Shown: positions 11,108 to 23,817, numbered from the stretch's first letter. The stretch is 64,000 bases of DNA from Monocercomonoides exilis (GCA_001643675.2 LSRY02000046.1:124001-188000); one strand, 5' to 3'. Notes: a model not told the origin generated them from the sequence alone. Numbers and translations: made by a program.

Positions 11108-13114
11108 ATGGCTCATTTTGGATCTGCTTCTTCAAGGACTCATGACTTGTTCATTGGCGATCTGACTCCTGAAATCACAAAGGAACACATCGTGAATTTT
11201 ATCCTCGAAAAACTTGGACCAAATACCATGGTTACTGCTATGGTATGTTATGACCATAATGCACCGGGCCGTTCCCTTTGCCATGGATATATCAACTTTC
11301 AAAAACAAGAAGACGCTGAAAAGGCTCTCAACATCTGCAATTACACAGCCATTGTCCCAGGAGGAAAACCATGTCGTTTGATGTGGGCGCAACCAGATGC
11401 TACGCTCCGCCGTTCTGGAGCAGCAAACGTTTGCGTTAAGAACTTGCCTTCGACTTTTGAAAATAAACAACTTCACGATGAATTCAGCGATTGTGGAACA
11501 ATTTTGTCGTGCCGTGTTTCTGAATTTAATAGAAAGAAAGGACGTCCGACTCACGGATTTGTTCAATTTGAAACAAAAGATATGGCACAAAAATCAATTG
11601 ATCAGAAAAATGGAAAAGAAATTGAAGGATTAAAATTGATTGTCGAATTTGCAAGACCCTTTGATCAATATGTTCATAGAACTTGCTTTATTTCACAATT
11701 GGATCCTGAAACAACAGAAGATGACTTGAAGGAATTTGTGAAAGAAATTGAAGAACCGAAAAAGGCAATTGTTATAAAGAATAGCGAAGGTGTTTCCAGA
11801 CAATTTGGGTTTGTATGGTTCGAAACAAAAGAGAAAGCTCAAGAATGTGTCGATAAGATGAATGGACAAATTCTCAAAGGAAAGCCAGCAAAAGTTATGA
11901 TTGCTCTTTCAAAATGGGAACGTCTTAGATATAAGAGACAACTTAGAGAAATGACAAAATTCCGCAACTTGTATATTCGCGGTTTCCCTACAGATTTTGA
12001 CGATGACAAACTCAGAGAAATCTTCGCTGTTCATGGCCCAATCACTTCATGCAAAGTTATGAAAAGTGAACAAGGTATTTCACGTGGATACGGCTTTTGC
12101 TGCTTTGAAAAGGATGAAGATGCACGAAAAGCGTATCTTGCCCTGAACGGACAAAAGATTGAAGGAACAGAAAACGTTTTATTAGTTAACTATGCACAAC
12201 CAAGAAGTGATAGATTGTCAGCATTTTCCAACCAAGTTGCAATGAGAGCCCCAAGAACATCATTCTATGGAATGCCATTGACTTCTGATATGCAGCAGAT
12301 GATGGCAATGACCCCACAGATGATGGAAGGTGCTCCATTCCTTCAAAGTGGTGCAATGCAAAACAGAATGAGAATGGGCAGAACAGCTGGTGGAATGGCT
12401 GGAATGGAAGGAGTTGCAGGAATGATGAATCAGATGGGAATGATGGGACCTGGAGCTGGAGCGATGGGACCAACTGGCGGTGCTGCTCTCAGACAGCCGC
12501 ATGCTGGTAGAGGTGTCGGAGGTGCGATGGGCGCAATGATGGGACAGATGAATGCAATGGGCCATGTTGGTGCTATGGGCGGAATGGGACGCCAAACACA
12601 AGGCCAACATGCCCTTATTCCCGGTATTCCAGGACAACGTGGAGGTGTACCAATTCTTCCCGGAATGGGACCTGGATATCCAACTACACCGTCTGGTCCG
12701 ATGATGAGCACTCCATCTTCATTGATGTCAATGGGAACACCAACTTCTCAAGTTGGATCTGGTGTTTCCGTTGCTTCACCTGCTTCACAAGGAGTTGGAT
12801 CAGCATCTACAACACCTTCTATGACTCCAATGACTCCTTCTTCAAACATTTCAACACCTAATCAACAGCCACAAGTGCCTACTTTTGATCCTCAAAGATT
12901 GGCTTCTCTTAATCCAGATGATCAGAAACAATACATTGGAGAGTTCTTGTACCCCACAATTCAAAATGAAGATCCCGTATGTGCTGGAAAGATTACTGGT
13001 ATGATTTTGGAACTCGACATTTCCGAACTGATCAGATTGTATCAAAAGAAGGAAGATTTATTGCAAAAGGTTAAAGAAGCTCAGCTAGTGTTGAAAAACG
13101 CTGGACAAGTTTAA
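11108..13114 (+). CDS. PABP: Cytoplasmic poly(A)-binding protein
   Basis: A single exon of 668 residues. Four RRM domains run from about residues 11 to 370, with RNP1/RNP2 motifs such as L-F-I-G-D-L, H-G-F-V-Q-F, L-Y-I-R-G-F and G-Y-G-F-C-C-F. The conserved inter-domain segment A-L-S-K-W-E-R-L precedes RRM4. A Met/Gly/Pro/Gln-rich linker (about 390-590) follows. The C-terminal MLLE/PABC domain (about 595-660) includes Q-K-Q-Y-I-G-E-F-L-Y-P and the K-I-T-G-M-I-L-E-L core that binds PAM2 peptides of translation and deadenylation factors. Length and domain order match typical PABPs. It binds mRNA poly(A) tails and acts in translation and mRNA stability. The TAA comes right after the MLLE helix, as in homologues, which supports the standard code. 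Confidence 0.96.
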   Translation: MAHFGSASSRTHDLFIGDLTPEITKEHIVNFILEKLGPNTMVTAMVCYDHNAPGRSLCHGYINFQKQEDAEKALNICNYTAIVPGGKPCRLMWAQPDATLRRSGAANVCVKNLPSTFENKQLHDEFSDCGTILSCRVSEFNRKKGRPTHGFVQFETKDMAQKSIDQKNGKEIEGLKLIVEFARPFDQYVHRTCFISQLDPETTEDDLKEFVKEIEEPKKAIVIKNSEGVSRQFGFVWFETKEKAQECVDKMNGQILKGKPAKVMIALSKWERLRYKRQLREMTKFRNLYIRGFPTDFDDDKLREIFAVHGPITSCKVMKSEQGISRGYGFCCFEKDEDARKAYLALNGQKIEGTENVLLVNYAQPRSDRLSAFSNQVAMRAPRTSFYGMPLTSDMQQMMAMTPQMMEGAPFLQSGAMQNRMRMGRTAGGMAGMEGVAGMMNQMGMMGPGAGAMGPTGGAALRQPHAGRGVGGAMGAMMGQMNAMGHVGAMGGMGRQTQGQHALIPGIPGQRGGVPILPGMGPGYPTTPSGPMMSTPSSLMSMGTPTSQVGSGVSVASPASQGVGSASTTPSMTPMTPSSNISTPNQQPQVPTFDPQRLASLNPDDQKQYIGEFLYPTIQNEDPVCAGKITGMILELDISELIRLYQKKEDLLQKVKEAQLVLKNAGQV

Positions 13115-13774
13115 ATTTTAATTCTTGTGCCAGGAGAAAGCAGATGAACGGAGGAAGGTATCGAATAGCGCCGAGGTCATGAAATGGTGTTACATTGGGT
13201 CATGTGAATCAGACATCGAGCTCTTGAAACGGATCTTTTGAACAGAAAATGCACCTATGTAGATGTTAAGATTTTGAAATGAGAGAAAATGAATTTTCTA
13301 TTGTGAAAATCCTTATAGGATGATTGATTTTGTGTGTATTTGAGTCTATTTGAGGTTTTTCGTACAGATATCATCGGCTGCTTAATAAAAACTTACTGGT
13401 TAATATTAAATAAATTTTGTGTTTTTAATTTTTCAACTTATAATTAACCTTAAGAACTGCATTAGCAGTATTTTAAAAGTCAACGAAGCTTCATGACGCA
13501 TATGCATATTTAAGCTGTCCAGTAATTTCTAAATGAGTTGTAGAATGATGCATCAAAAGAAACAGAGTAAATCGAGAGGGAAAGCATGTATTGAAAAACT
13601 CAAAAAAATTGAAAACTGATAGAATAAAAACATTCTAAACGAAATTGATAATAAAGAATAATACTTAATAAAAACAAAAGAGGAAAAAGTGTTCATTCTC
13701 AAAAATTTGCAAGCAGACGAAGCAATCGAGCTTGCATTTTTCTTTATTCATTTCTCTTCATGATGATCTTGATT
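13115..13774. other. Intergenic region between convergent PABP and cathepsin genes
   Basis: 660 bp holding the 3' flanks of two convergent genes. AATAAA-like words occur near 13384 and 13408 (plus strand) and would fit PABP polyadenylation. The part next to the cathepsin gene is A-rich. No other gene is visible. Confidence 0.5.
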
Positions 13775-15050
13775 TTAATTGTGGATTCTGTATCTAATCT
13801 CTCGTTCTCTGAGCCAGCCTTTCTTTTCAATCTTTGGTATTCCAGTGTAAACATCCGACTCTATCCCACACTCGTTAACTCCTCTTTTGATTAAAAGAAT
13901 TCCATCCATTCCAAAATCTTCTCCCCAGGAATTCACAATAATCCAATATGGAATCCCCTCTTCCTTGTTATTTTTTGTCTCATCCCTTTTCACTTTCTTG
14001 CTTTTCTCCAAAGCGTTTTGCTTGAAGTCGTGCCATTTATCTTCTCTTTTTTCTTTCTTGATTTCTTCTTCAATTCGCTTTCGCTTTTCTTCTTCTGCTT
14101 TCTTTTCTTCTTCTGTCAACATGTGCTCGCTTTCTCTCCATACGCCCCATCCCACAATCTTTATGGCATGCAACCCCTGTTCAGATCCCATCACATGGTT
14201 GTAGACACCTCTCCAATACACTGCCAAATCGTCGTAAGTCGTAAACACTGCAGTCACTGGTCCATTTCTCATCAGCTCAAGTTGTATAGCTTCTACGTTA
14301 CGTTGAATAGAATAGCTTTTACTTGCATAATATCTGTTTGACTAAAAAAAAGAAATGCACAAATGCACAAAAATCTAACAATTTCAATAAAAAAGAAAAG
14401 CAAACAGAATAGTTATAATTTGATAATGACGAGCACTCTTTTTTGCAGGTTGGAGTCTGCCAAGAAGAACAGCCTGGATGATGACATTTCCCCATTAAAT
14501 ACGGAACGCACTCCTCTGTTGGTACCCCTGCTTTTTTTGCATATTCAAAAGCCGTTTCAGTCCATCCCCTTTAAATTCAAGCTTATTTCTCAAAAATTAA
14601 TAACTTAGAAGCCACAAACCCGTTGCAGCCATGACTCCTTGAATCGCAAGAAGTAATGTCCTGCCCAGAAAGCCATGGCTTTTCTGAACCGTTTGAATGA
14701 ATGCAGAATCTGTCTTGCAATACTTCAAATGAGCACATTGCCCAACAACTGCCGCAATGGCCTTGATCATAAATATGACCTATTGTTGGACAGTTAGGCC
14801 AATTTGTGCGAGCATCAAATGATTCAGGTATTTCATCCTCAATTTTAACAAATTCATTTTTGAATTGCAGGCTGAATGAAGGATTATGTTGAGCAGAATT
14901 CAAAGATCGAAATTTCTTTTGATTAAATGATTTAAAATGTGGATTAACTCTTGCTGTCCATCCAACATCATTTCTATTATTTATTTCATGAACCATTTTT
15001 GAAAGGTCCCAATCAGTAAAACAAAATGGAATTAAAAATAACAAAAACAT
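13775..15050 (-). CDS. Cathepsin B-like cysteine protease (peptidase C1A) with a charged insert
   Basis: Three exons on the minus strand, 15050-14620, 14568-14406 and 14341-13775, give 386 residues. The introns (14619-14569, GTTTGT...AAAG; 14405-14342, GTTTGC...TTTAG) keep the frame. A short hydrophobic signal peptide (M-F-L-L-F-L-I-P-F) starts the protein. The mature part opens I-P-E-S-F-D-A-R. The catalytic triad is visible: Cys102 in C-G-S-C-W-A, His256 in G-L-H-A-I-K-I-V-G-W-G and Asn335 in V-N-S-W-G. The C-N-G-G-W and K-C-H-H-P-G-C blocks are of the cathepsin B type. The odd point is about 55 residues of Lys/Glu-rich, probably helical sequence (about 270-326) between His and Asn. The likely role is lysosomal or phagosomal proteolysis. 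Confidence 0.92.
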
Positions 15051-15244
15051 TTCTTCAATAATATATAACGGATTGTTTGATCAATGCACGAATTAAATGG
15101 GATAGCTTTATAAATTGCTCAATTTTTATTTAATTCAAATTCATTTTCATTAAATTTAAATTTCACGAAAGTTGAGTGAGAATAGAGGAGACAATCAAGA
15201 AAAAGAATGATTGAAAAAGAATTCTCAAATTAACTAAGAGTCAA
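15051..15244. promoter_or_regulatory. Upstream region of the cathepsin gene
   Basis: AT-rich sequence between the cathepsin start and the B arm of the repeat. It must hold the promoter of the minus-strand gene. No specific motif could be assigned. Confidence 0.3.
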
Positions 15245-16126
15245 TTTTTATTTTTTTATTTTTTACTTTTTTTTTTTTTCTTGTGACAGACGAGGCTTCA
15301 AGTTATTTGTCAGGTCACAGAGCTATAGTTAAAATAATAAGAAAAGTGGGTCAAATCAACTTATTCAAAAAATAAAGTCTGGGTCAATAAATCACCTTAG
15401 TCTTTCTTTGGTTTTCATAATTTTGTTAATAACAGTTAACCAAATAATCCTTTCAAAGGCAAAATAAAAATATATTTTCTTAGAAAATTAATGAAAATCG
15501 AAATAACCGATTAGATCAGTTCCTTTAAAAAAAAAATTTTTTTTTAATATGCATAATTTTTTATCAAATGAATATAATTACGAATAGACGAATTGTTTCA
15601 TTCATAAAAATTCAGATCTTTTTCTCTTTGTCATTTCGAAAATTAACAGAAAAAATATTAACAACAGTGATATAAATCTTTTTAAACAAAAGTTGAATGG
15701 ACGAATAGAAGGAATTTTCTTCTTTTTTTTCAATGTTTCACAATGAAAATTTTTGAGAGATTGGTTGGGATTACAAATTTTCATAATACAAAAAGAAGGA
15801 GTACAAGAAGTGTGGATCAATAATGTGTTTAAGTGATAATTTTCGGTATCATGCCTTTTTTCGGTGAATGAATTATTTTTTGGCACAAAGAAATGTGCTA
15901 AATCCTTTTCAAAGATACGTTATATACCTTCAAATTATTGTCTTTAAAACACATGTTTTCACTGAAAGGCAGAGAAGTGCATTTATGTTTTTTCACAAAA
16001 GTATTTGATTGATCTCAAAGCGTTTACAACAAATATTTTTTTCATAAATTTTGATGGTAAAAAGATGATATCAAAAAGATTCACACATTTGACAAAGGAT
16101 TCTGTTCTGTATTGAATTTTCATATG
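15245..16126 (-). repeat. Arm B of the dispersed repeat, inverted copy, cut by the 35-kb element
   Basis: This is the reverse complement of 3368 to about 4260. Its inner end is the CATATG at 16121-16126, directly followed by the element's left end. Its outer end is the A/T-rich microsatellite. The matching A arm lies on the far side of the element at 51609-54981. Confidence 0.92.
16121..16126. repeat. Target-site duplication, left (CATATG)
   Basis: CATATG directly abuts the left end of the 35-kb element. It matches 51609-51614 on the right side and the single CATATG of the empty site at 3368-3373. Confidence 0.88.
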
Positions 16127-16153
16127 GGTGATTTTTTTTGATATCATAAAAAA
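16127..16153 (+). repeat. Left terminal inverted repeat of the 35-kb element
   Basis: Begins GGTGATTTTTTTTGATATCA and runs into an A run. It is the inverse of 51582-51608 with one mismatch (ATATCAT against ATGTCAT). Similarity fades beyond about 28 bp. Confidence 0.88.
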
Positions 16154-16730
16154 TTACGAAGTTTGATCATTAAAAATTTTCATTAAGGGTGGGGTTGATA
16201 AGAAATTATTTTTATAAAATAATACAAAAATATTGTTTAATTTATAATTATTATTAATTATTTGTTGATTTTTATTTGTTTTCAATTGATTTTATTACAT
16301 ATTTTGAAAAAATTATTTAAAAATATTCGAAGATATCGAGAATTCAATAAATAGAACAAAACATAAGTTATCTTGTTTGAAAAGCATGATAATGGTTGTT
16401 TCAATACTCAATAAATTAATTTCTTTTATAAAGAATTGTTAAATAATGTTATTGCATAGAATTTTATAAATTGATTATGAAGATCTTGAAACATCTATTG
16501 AAAACGAATAATTTTCATTAACACATATAGAAAAATATGATGGAAACGCATGATATTTGTCGAATAAGCTATTGTTTTTTGTTAATAATTGTATTTTAAT
16601 TAATAATTCTTGAAATTAGTTATTTAGATTAATTGATCAAAGCTATTAAAAAAATTACAAAAGAAACAACATGAAATTTAAGAATTTCTCTTCAGATAAT
16701 TTTAAATCTTCCATAGAATGAAAATCTTCA
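16154..16730. other. AT-rich left subterminal region of the 35-kb element
   Basis: Very AT-rich, with no open frame worth reporting and no repeat of the right subterminal region that I could see. Confidence 0.5.
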
Positions 16731-16731
16731 C

Positions 16732-18435
16732 TTGAACTTTTTCCTTTTCCCCTCTCTTTATCCTTCATCCTCTTCCTCGTCTTTCATCCTTCATCCTGAT
16801 ACTGCCTCCTCAGTTGCTCGGCTTTTGCAGGCTGCTCTTTTTATGTGCAGACTCCACAAACACCTTTTTCATATGCAACTGTGGAAGCGATTGAAGTGCG
16901 TGCGTCTTATAACAACTGCGCCCTCTCCTTTTCATGTATATTGTGTCAGTTTCTGCATCCACTTCCTCTGAACTCAAATCCCTCTCAGTCTCGTTTTCTT
17001 TGCTCACTGTCGCTGCCCTCGATGTTATCAGCCCGCCCATACTAGCCGGAAAGACTGTCTCGAGGTTGGCTGCCACAGACATTAGAAATGTCTTCGCTTT
17101 GGGCTTTGCCAACATCACCAACATCGTGCTGTCATGCAACGGGACAGTTCTAGGGGGAAAGCTAAGAGGAGATGTGCAGAAGACTGTGCTGCCTAGGCGT
17201 GAGTGTTCACCAGTTGCTCGCATTGATTTGCATCCTCATCCAGTGCATCATCACTTGCTCAACAAACAGCGACTTCCTCTTTCTCGACTGCTCCCACAAA
17301 GCTGTCGCATCTGCAAACACCATTTCCATCCTCACTCTCCGCTAAGCCTTGAATAACGCCTTTGCGGAAAAGTATATCTTTCCCCAGTGCTGCAGCATCC
17401 AAGCCAAAACAACGAATTCCTCTTTTCCCTTCACTTTTTCCAACTCTCTCTCGTCACAGAAGCCTCCTTTTGCGACACCAACTCCTCCCGTCCCGGCCTC
17501 AACTTCGATGTCGGTCACGATCTCATCCTCTTCTTCTTCTACTGCGCCCAACAGATATTCGTCGATAAAGCCACCAGATCATCCGCTTGCACATTAATCC
17601 ACTGCATCGATAACACTCGTCAATATCTGCTGGATCTCCTCCTTCTCTTTCGAAGCCCATATCTCTCTTTCCATAATCCGATTCTGGTTTATCTCCAGAA
17701 GTCTTGATCTTGTTCATTTGAACACCATCAGTTGGCTTCCGTTGTGTTTCTCAATGGCTGCATCATCCTTTAAGCCACCTCTCCTTCAAATGTTCCTTCG
17801 CATCCTCCCTTTTTTCTCCTTCCAACCAACGTGTCTGCCTCAACTCTAAGCTTCTTTGTGCCTGCAAAAACGCCACTCACCTCTCCAACGCTCCTGTTCA
17901 TCCCTTTTGCCTCTTTCCTTATGCTTCTTGTTCTCTCACTGCTTACTCCCTTAATCTCTTCCACATCAACCTCTCAGTTCTCAAAGTAACTTCAACTTTG
18001 CTTATGTTTGACGATGAATCAATAAGCATCTTCGAACATCTTTTTATAACAGTCCTCGCCATTGTTAGCAAAAGCATAGCTCTTCTTTATCTTTCTGGAA
18101 TAAAAATGTCAGAAAGCTCCTTCATCATGATGTGTTCCGCCTTCACTACCATCTCCCTCACCTAGCTCAACAGTTTTGAACGTGTTGACCGATATCTGCT
18201 CAACATCAACAGCTCAATCATTCGGAATTATCCCTCCACCTTCCATAACAGCAACTGCTCTAGCTTTTGTGTACTCCTCATTGCCTAACCCTGGAAAGGC
18301 TACTGAATGCTTTTTCATTTACTCACATAGCAACTAAACGGTGGATATTCTTTCCTCTGCTTCGCCTCTAAACTCCCTTCCATGATGATTGTTGCAATGC
18401 TCCAAAGAGCATATGAAAAAGAAGATACGGACTGA
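16732..18435 (+). pseudogene. Decayed coding region, possibly surface-protein-like
   Basis: Base composition changes to that of coding DNA, but every frame is cut by stops. The best plus-strand pieces are 16934-17356, with small hydrophobic and Ser/Thr residues in an alternating pattern that recalls the beta-helix surface-type genes of oxymonads, and 17387-17707. No domain can be named. The reading direction is uncertain, because the minus strand also has open pieces (for example 17342-17551). A relic of a gene carried into the element is the simplest view. Confidence 0.35.
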
Positions 18436-18706
18436 ATGATTCAGACATTCAACGAACTCTTTTTGCTTCATTGTTGCGTACTGTTACTGTTCGTCGACGT
18501 CTTCTCTTCAAACTTCTCTCCATTTCTATTTAACTTTAACATTTATCAATATCTTCATTTTTTTCTTTCAAATTTCCAATCATCATTTATTGACAAAACA
18601 AATTCTTCTTCTCTTTATCTTCATTCTCTTCATTCACTTATCATCTTCTTTTCTTTTTTTAAGAAGTTGATTTCTTTATAAATTCCATTCTTTTTTATTT
18701 CTGCTA

Positions 18707-21700
18707 TTATCCCTTATGAAGATGCAAAAAATGAGAAATACGATTAGAAAAAGAAGAAAAAGCAGTAGTGGTAGTAGTAGAAGAGGAAGAGGAAGAAGAG
18801 GAAGAGGAAGAAGAGGAAGAAGAGGAAGAAGGAGAAAAAGAAGAAGAAGAAGAAGAAGAAGGAGCAGCAGCAGAAGAAGGAGAAGAAGAAGGAGAAGAAG
18901 AAGGAGAAGAAGAAGAATTGAAATGGAGTTGATTTTGATATGGATGAGGTGGAGTTGAAAGAAGATTATCATTTTGAAGAGGAAGAGTAAGAGTAAGAGT
19001 AAGATGTTGATGATGAGGAGAAGAAGGAGAAGAAGAATTTGAAATGAAAGATGGTGAATTTGACATGGATGATGATAAAGAAGAAGAATATGACATGGAA
19101 GAAGAAGAAGAAGAAGAAGAAGAAGATGATGATGATGAATTCAATGAAATTCCCCCTTCTCCCAACATATTCATTGAATTGGACCTTTTATGCATTTCTT
19201 TTCCTTCTCTTTCTTTTCCTTCTCTTCCTTCTCTTTTTCTTCCTCCTTTCTTCTTCTTCTTCTTTGCATTCACATTCGATTTCTTTGTTTGAACTTCTTC
19301 TTTTTCTTCTCCTCCTTCTTCTTTTGTCAATTTGACATATTTCATGTCATTTTGATTTGACATGTCTGTTTTCAACTGAGTTGCGGAATTATCTCGGAAA
19401 AAATGGAACGGCCACGAACGGGGGAATTTATTTTTGGTGATTTTTTAATTTTTGAATTATTTGAAGAAGAAGAAGGAGAAGGAGAAGAATAAGAAGTAGG
19501 AGAAGAAGCAGAACGAGAAGAAGAAATTGAAATGTTCATGTTATTTGGAGAACTAGCTTCAGTAAAGATAGGAAGATTATGCAAAAGATTATCTTGTTTG
19601 AAAGAAGAAGTAGAATTAAAAGAAGAAGAATTTGAAAAACATATTTCTTCTTCTTCTTTTTCTCTTCCTCTTCTTCCTTCTCTTCTTCTTTCTCCTTCCT
19701 TCTCTAATAACTCTTCTCGCTAATTCATTTATCATCTTCTTTAGTATCATTTTCTCCTTCATTTCCTGAAGAAGAACTGAATCTTTGTCTATTTCATACA
19801 ATTTGAGTGCTATTTCTGCTGGAATAAGAGAAGGATCTAATGAAAGAGAAGAAGAAGAAGATGATGATGAATTTTGAGGAGAAAGATGAGAAGGAAGAGA
19901 AGAAGAAGAAGTATTTAATAGAGAAAGAGAAGAATTTTGAGGAGAAAGACAAGAAGATGATGAAAGAGAAGAAGAATTTTGAGGAGGAGGAGGAGGAGGA
20001 GGAGGAGGAGAAGAAGAAGAAGAAGAAGAAGAAGAAGAAGAAGAAGAAGAAGAAGAAGAAGAAGAAGAAGAAGACTATGAATTAGATTGTAGCTATGAAA
20101 TAAGCAGAGTAAGGAGGACAGTTGCAGGTGAAGATGAAAGAGCATCTTTTAACAAATGAGAAAGAATTCGAGAAAGTTGACTTCGCATCGTAGAATTCAA
20201 AGGAATTGTTCCAGATGGCTGGGAGAAAAGAAAGAGAAGGAGATGTTCGCTGATAACGCTGAAGTGAAAGAGAATGAGTCGAAGGAAAAGGGAGGGAAAC
20301 TGAGGATGGAGAATTTTTTGATGTGAATGACGGAGAAGAGGGAGAAGGAGAAGGAGATTGCGAAAGCAAAAAGAGAGGAAACTGAGAGGAGGTGAAGCTT
20401 GTCTGAAGCTGATGATGAAGAATTGCTGAGAATTAGTCTTTCTTTATCTGATAGGGAAGTTCTCCTCCTCATCCACTTGCTGTTCGTGATGCATTTATTG
20501 CATGCCAACGGAAGTTGTATTAGCTCCATCAGCAGCAGAGTTTGAAGATCCACTCAGTTTTTGAGAATATGTCGTCATGCTCGATTCCAATGAAGTTGAC
20601 TGAGGCTCAGATGTTAGCTGAAAAGAAGCAAAAGCGGAATGTGTGGCTTGTTGTTCGAATGCAGCGCCAACAGCCTTCAACCGCCGAATGAGAGAGGTAG
20701 AAATGGACATTTTAGGAGAAGAGGAAGGTTTTTGATCATGGTGTGTCTCGAATATGGCTGATATTTTGTGGAGCAAGTCCTTCTTCACCATCAACCAGTG
20801 ATCAGCGGTGACAACAGCGTTGAGTGCAGTGCGCGTGGCCAGCGGACGAAGCAGCAGGCGATTGGACTACGCGGCAGAAGGGCAGAGGGGCTGCGTGGAG
20901 AATAAGATGATGGAAGGTGTTGTGATGAAGGATAGCATGGACCGAGAAATGGAAATAGAAGCGACACAAAACGTGAATAGAGAAGGTATAGAGAACATGA
21001 AGATGAAGTGAAAGATGCTGAAAGCAGCTTTGAAGGCAGAGTGCGGACGATAGAAGTGAGTGGATGAGAAAGCATGAGAGGGCACACGTTGACAAGAGGC
21101 TCCCACAAAAATTTGAGAGAAGAAGGCAGAATCGAATGCTGCTTACCTTTCTGTGGATGCTCAATGCGCAGCGGAACAACCTGAAAAGATGGATTTGTCA
21201 GTTCGAGCAGAGTTTCTCCGATGGATGGGACATATGCCGTTCATTGAGGAGGAACTAAAATTGCATTTTCTGAAACAGACAGCAGAAGTTGTTGGTCTTC
21301 GAAAAAGACAGACGAAGCAAACAAAAGCGGGTCAAGCAGAATATTCGCATTGATTGCTTAAGACTCTCTTTTTATTGCATACAAAGAGAAATTATTTTCA
21401 TCATTCTTTCTATTGATCTTGTTCTGCACATCAGGAATAGTGCTGAAGATTCCCCTCTCTTCACAGAACAGCTCCGCCGTTCCATTTGCAGCTTCTCCTC
21501 CTTCCACAGCTGCCCTTCTTTCTCCTCTCCACACATTCATCTCCTTTCTCATATTCATAATCATTTGTGCATCTTTCACTGCATCTTCTCCTCCCAAGCT
21601 GAACAGCCTCGTGCCTCACAGCAGATTCAGAAACAAGTTCGCATCATTCGCCAATATTCCCCCTGTTGCCCCGGCATGAGATGATGGAATCGTAATGGGC

Positions 21701-23817
21701 TTCAGAATCTGCGGCAACTTGAGGTGGTCAAAAAATGGTACAGCGCCTTTCAGAGTGAGTGGAACAAAGTAGCACCTTCTTTTTGCCTTATCTTCTGCAT
21801 CGACCGCACAAACAGCGTCTCCAGCCCTGTCTTCTGTCTGTATTCACTCCCAGTCACAGAATTGTTCCCAAAGTCTTCCACTCCTCCTCCTCCTCCTCCT
21901 CCTCCTCCTCCTCCTCAACTATCTTCTCCATTTGCATTGGCATGCCAGTCTAACAAGACATACTTGCCGAAGAAGAAGCAATCACAAACCCGTTTTCCGC
22001 AGCTGTTCAAAGGTGTGCCTGAGTTGTTCTGCCGAGTGCTGCTATGATGGCAGACAAGACAAGATGCCTTCATGGCACAGAAACAGCAATGAAAATTGTG
22101 ATTGCTGTGCCTTAGGCGCGGGTTCTGCCGGGCTTCTCTGCTGACGTCTGAGCCAATTGTGTTCTCGTCTTCTTCTTTCTCTCCATTTTCCTTTGAAGAC
22201 AAGGCTGAAGGAAAGGACAGCAATAGAGGGGTCGGACTATGCTCTCCGCAGACGATGGATGAGGTGTGTGAGAAAGAAACATGCGACTTCTTCTGAGTTC
22301 TCTTTTTGAATTTCGATGAAAGCGTCTTTTACTGCGTGCGAGGGAAGCGCAGGGCAGGGAGTGTGCTTCAGTCTTCTTCTCTTTCTGCTGCCTTGTATGT
22401 TTTATTGGCATTTGAGGCTTCAGCAGATCATGTTATGTCCAAACTGTCTTCATCAACACTTACGTCACTATCATCGCTATCTTCATTTTCATCATCTAAA
22501 CTATCTTCTTCTGCTTCTTCAGTGTCTGCTGAACCTGCTCCATTCACCCTCTCTCTCCTCTCTTCATTTCGAATCAAACAGGAAATGTTCTTTCCTTTCC
22601 CTCTCGATCAGATCTTTCTTTTAAGCTTCTTTGACTTGCTTTCCTCTTCCTGAACATGATTTGTAGGAAGCAGAAGGTCTGCTGACTTGGTTGTTGGGAT
22701 AATTCTTCCATGTGTCAGTTTCAGTGCGTTCTCCTTCAGCTTCGTAACTGCTTCCTTCTTCTGCCTCTCTTTCATCTCAGCTGCGTTATATATCGTTTCA
22801 ATTGAGCTGTTTTCTTTCATTTTTGTTGAGTTGAATGTGGATGAGGTGTCATATTCAAACACAGATCTGCTCTTTTTCGGTGTCTGTCAGCTGGCTTGTG
22901 TGCTTGTCAAAAACATCTTTGCACTGAGAATCCTGTCTAACTCCACGTCTTCCTTTTCCTCCTCCTCCTCCTCATCATCATCCACTTCCTCACCATATTC
23001 ATTCTTATCGGTGTCACTTCTGCTTCTTCCACTTTTCTCACTCATATCAGACTTAAAAGAGTCAAAGGCGATGCAGCCATCTGCCACACGTAGCAGCTCC
23101 AGCTCTTTCGAAAGCAGCTCACTCAGCGCATCATATAAATTCAACGTCGGACTTGCCTTTGATCTAATTACTTTTCCTTTCGCTTTTCATTTCCCTTTCA
23201 CGCTCGCTTTCTATCTCCGCTATGCTCCTCTTTGCTTTCCATACTCCAATTCATCTAATGGAAGCTCATCAAACACAGAAATAATTCTTTCCTTTTCTTT
23301 CTCCTATCTCCTTTTCCCCTTCTCATCTTTTTTCACTTTCTTTTTGTTTCAAAACTATCCTCTTGCTCGCCAATGTTACAACAATTGATTCAAAACGCCT
23401 CGTATTCTGCGCTGTAGCATTTGCATTTGTGCATCCTTTGCTTTTTTTCCTCTACTGACTCAACCCCATCGCAGTCATCATTCGCTTCCTCTTCATCTTC
23501 GGTGGTCTTCTTCTTGAAATAGCCAGCGGTACTTGTTCCATCCCTACACGGAATAGCTTCTTCTTCTTGCTGCTATAATTATTATTATTATTAATGTTAT
23601 TTCCACTTCCTCCCATCTTGTTTGTCAGCCCCAGCACTTCTGATTTAAATTCTGGTGGAGCTATTTTTGAGCCTGTATGTTCTTTTTTATAGATTGTCCG
23701 CTTGAATGCAACAAGCGCTTTTAACCTGTTGCCTTTTTTGAGTGCTCTCCCGAATGCAGTTGATGGCATGCTCAGCAGTGAAACAGAAGAAGAAAAGGAT
23801 GAAGAATTCTTTGTCAA
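18707..23817 (-). pseudogene. Decayed gene or genes on the minus strand, Ser-rich and acidic
   Basis: Read from 23817 downward there are linked open pieces with natural protein composition, broken by frameshifts and single in-frame stops: 23817-23452 (basic), 23144-22887 followed after one in-frame TGA by 22862-22608 (acidic, coiled-coil-like, ending E-E-S-K-S-K-K-L-K-R-K), then 20794-20495 and 20369-20082. An in-frame TAG separates sensible sequence near 20872. The downstream part (19584-18707) is serine- and lysine-rich with microsatellites. I recognise no family, and more than one gene may be involved. All pieces are too broken to work as they stand. Confidence 0.4.
18764..18915. repeat. 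Imperfect GAA/GGA microsatellite
   Basis: Purine-rich triplet and hexamer units (AGAAGA, GGAAGA, AGGAGA). On the minus strand they read as serine codons. Similar tracts lie at 19090-19135 and 19980-20079, the last being nearly pure GAA. Confidence 0.8.

Noticed and set aside
18676-20145. Leu-, Arg- and Lys-repeat open frames
   Set aside because: Frame readings of GAA/GGA microsatellites.
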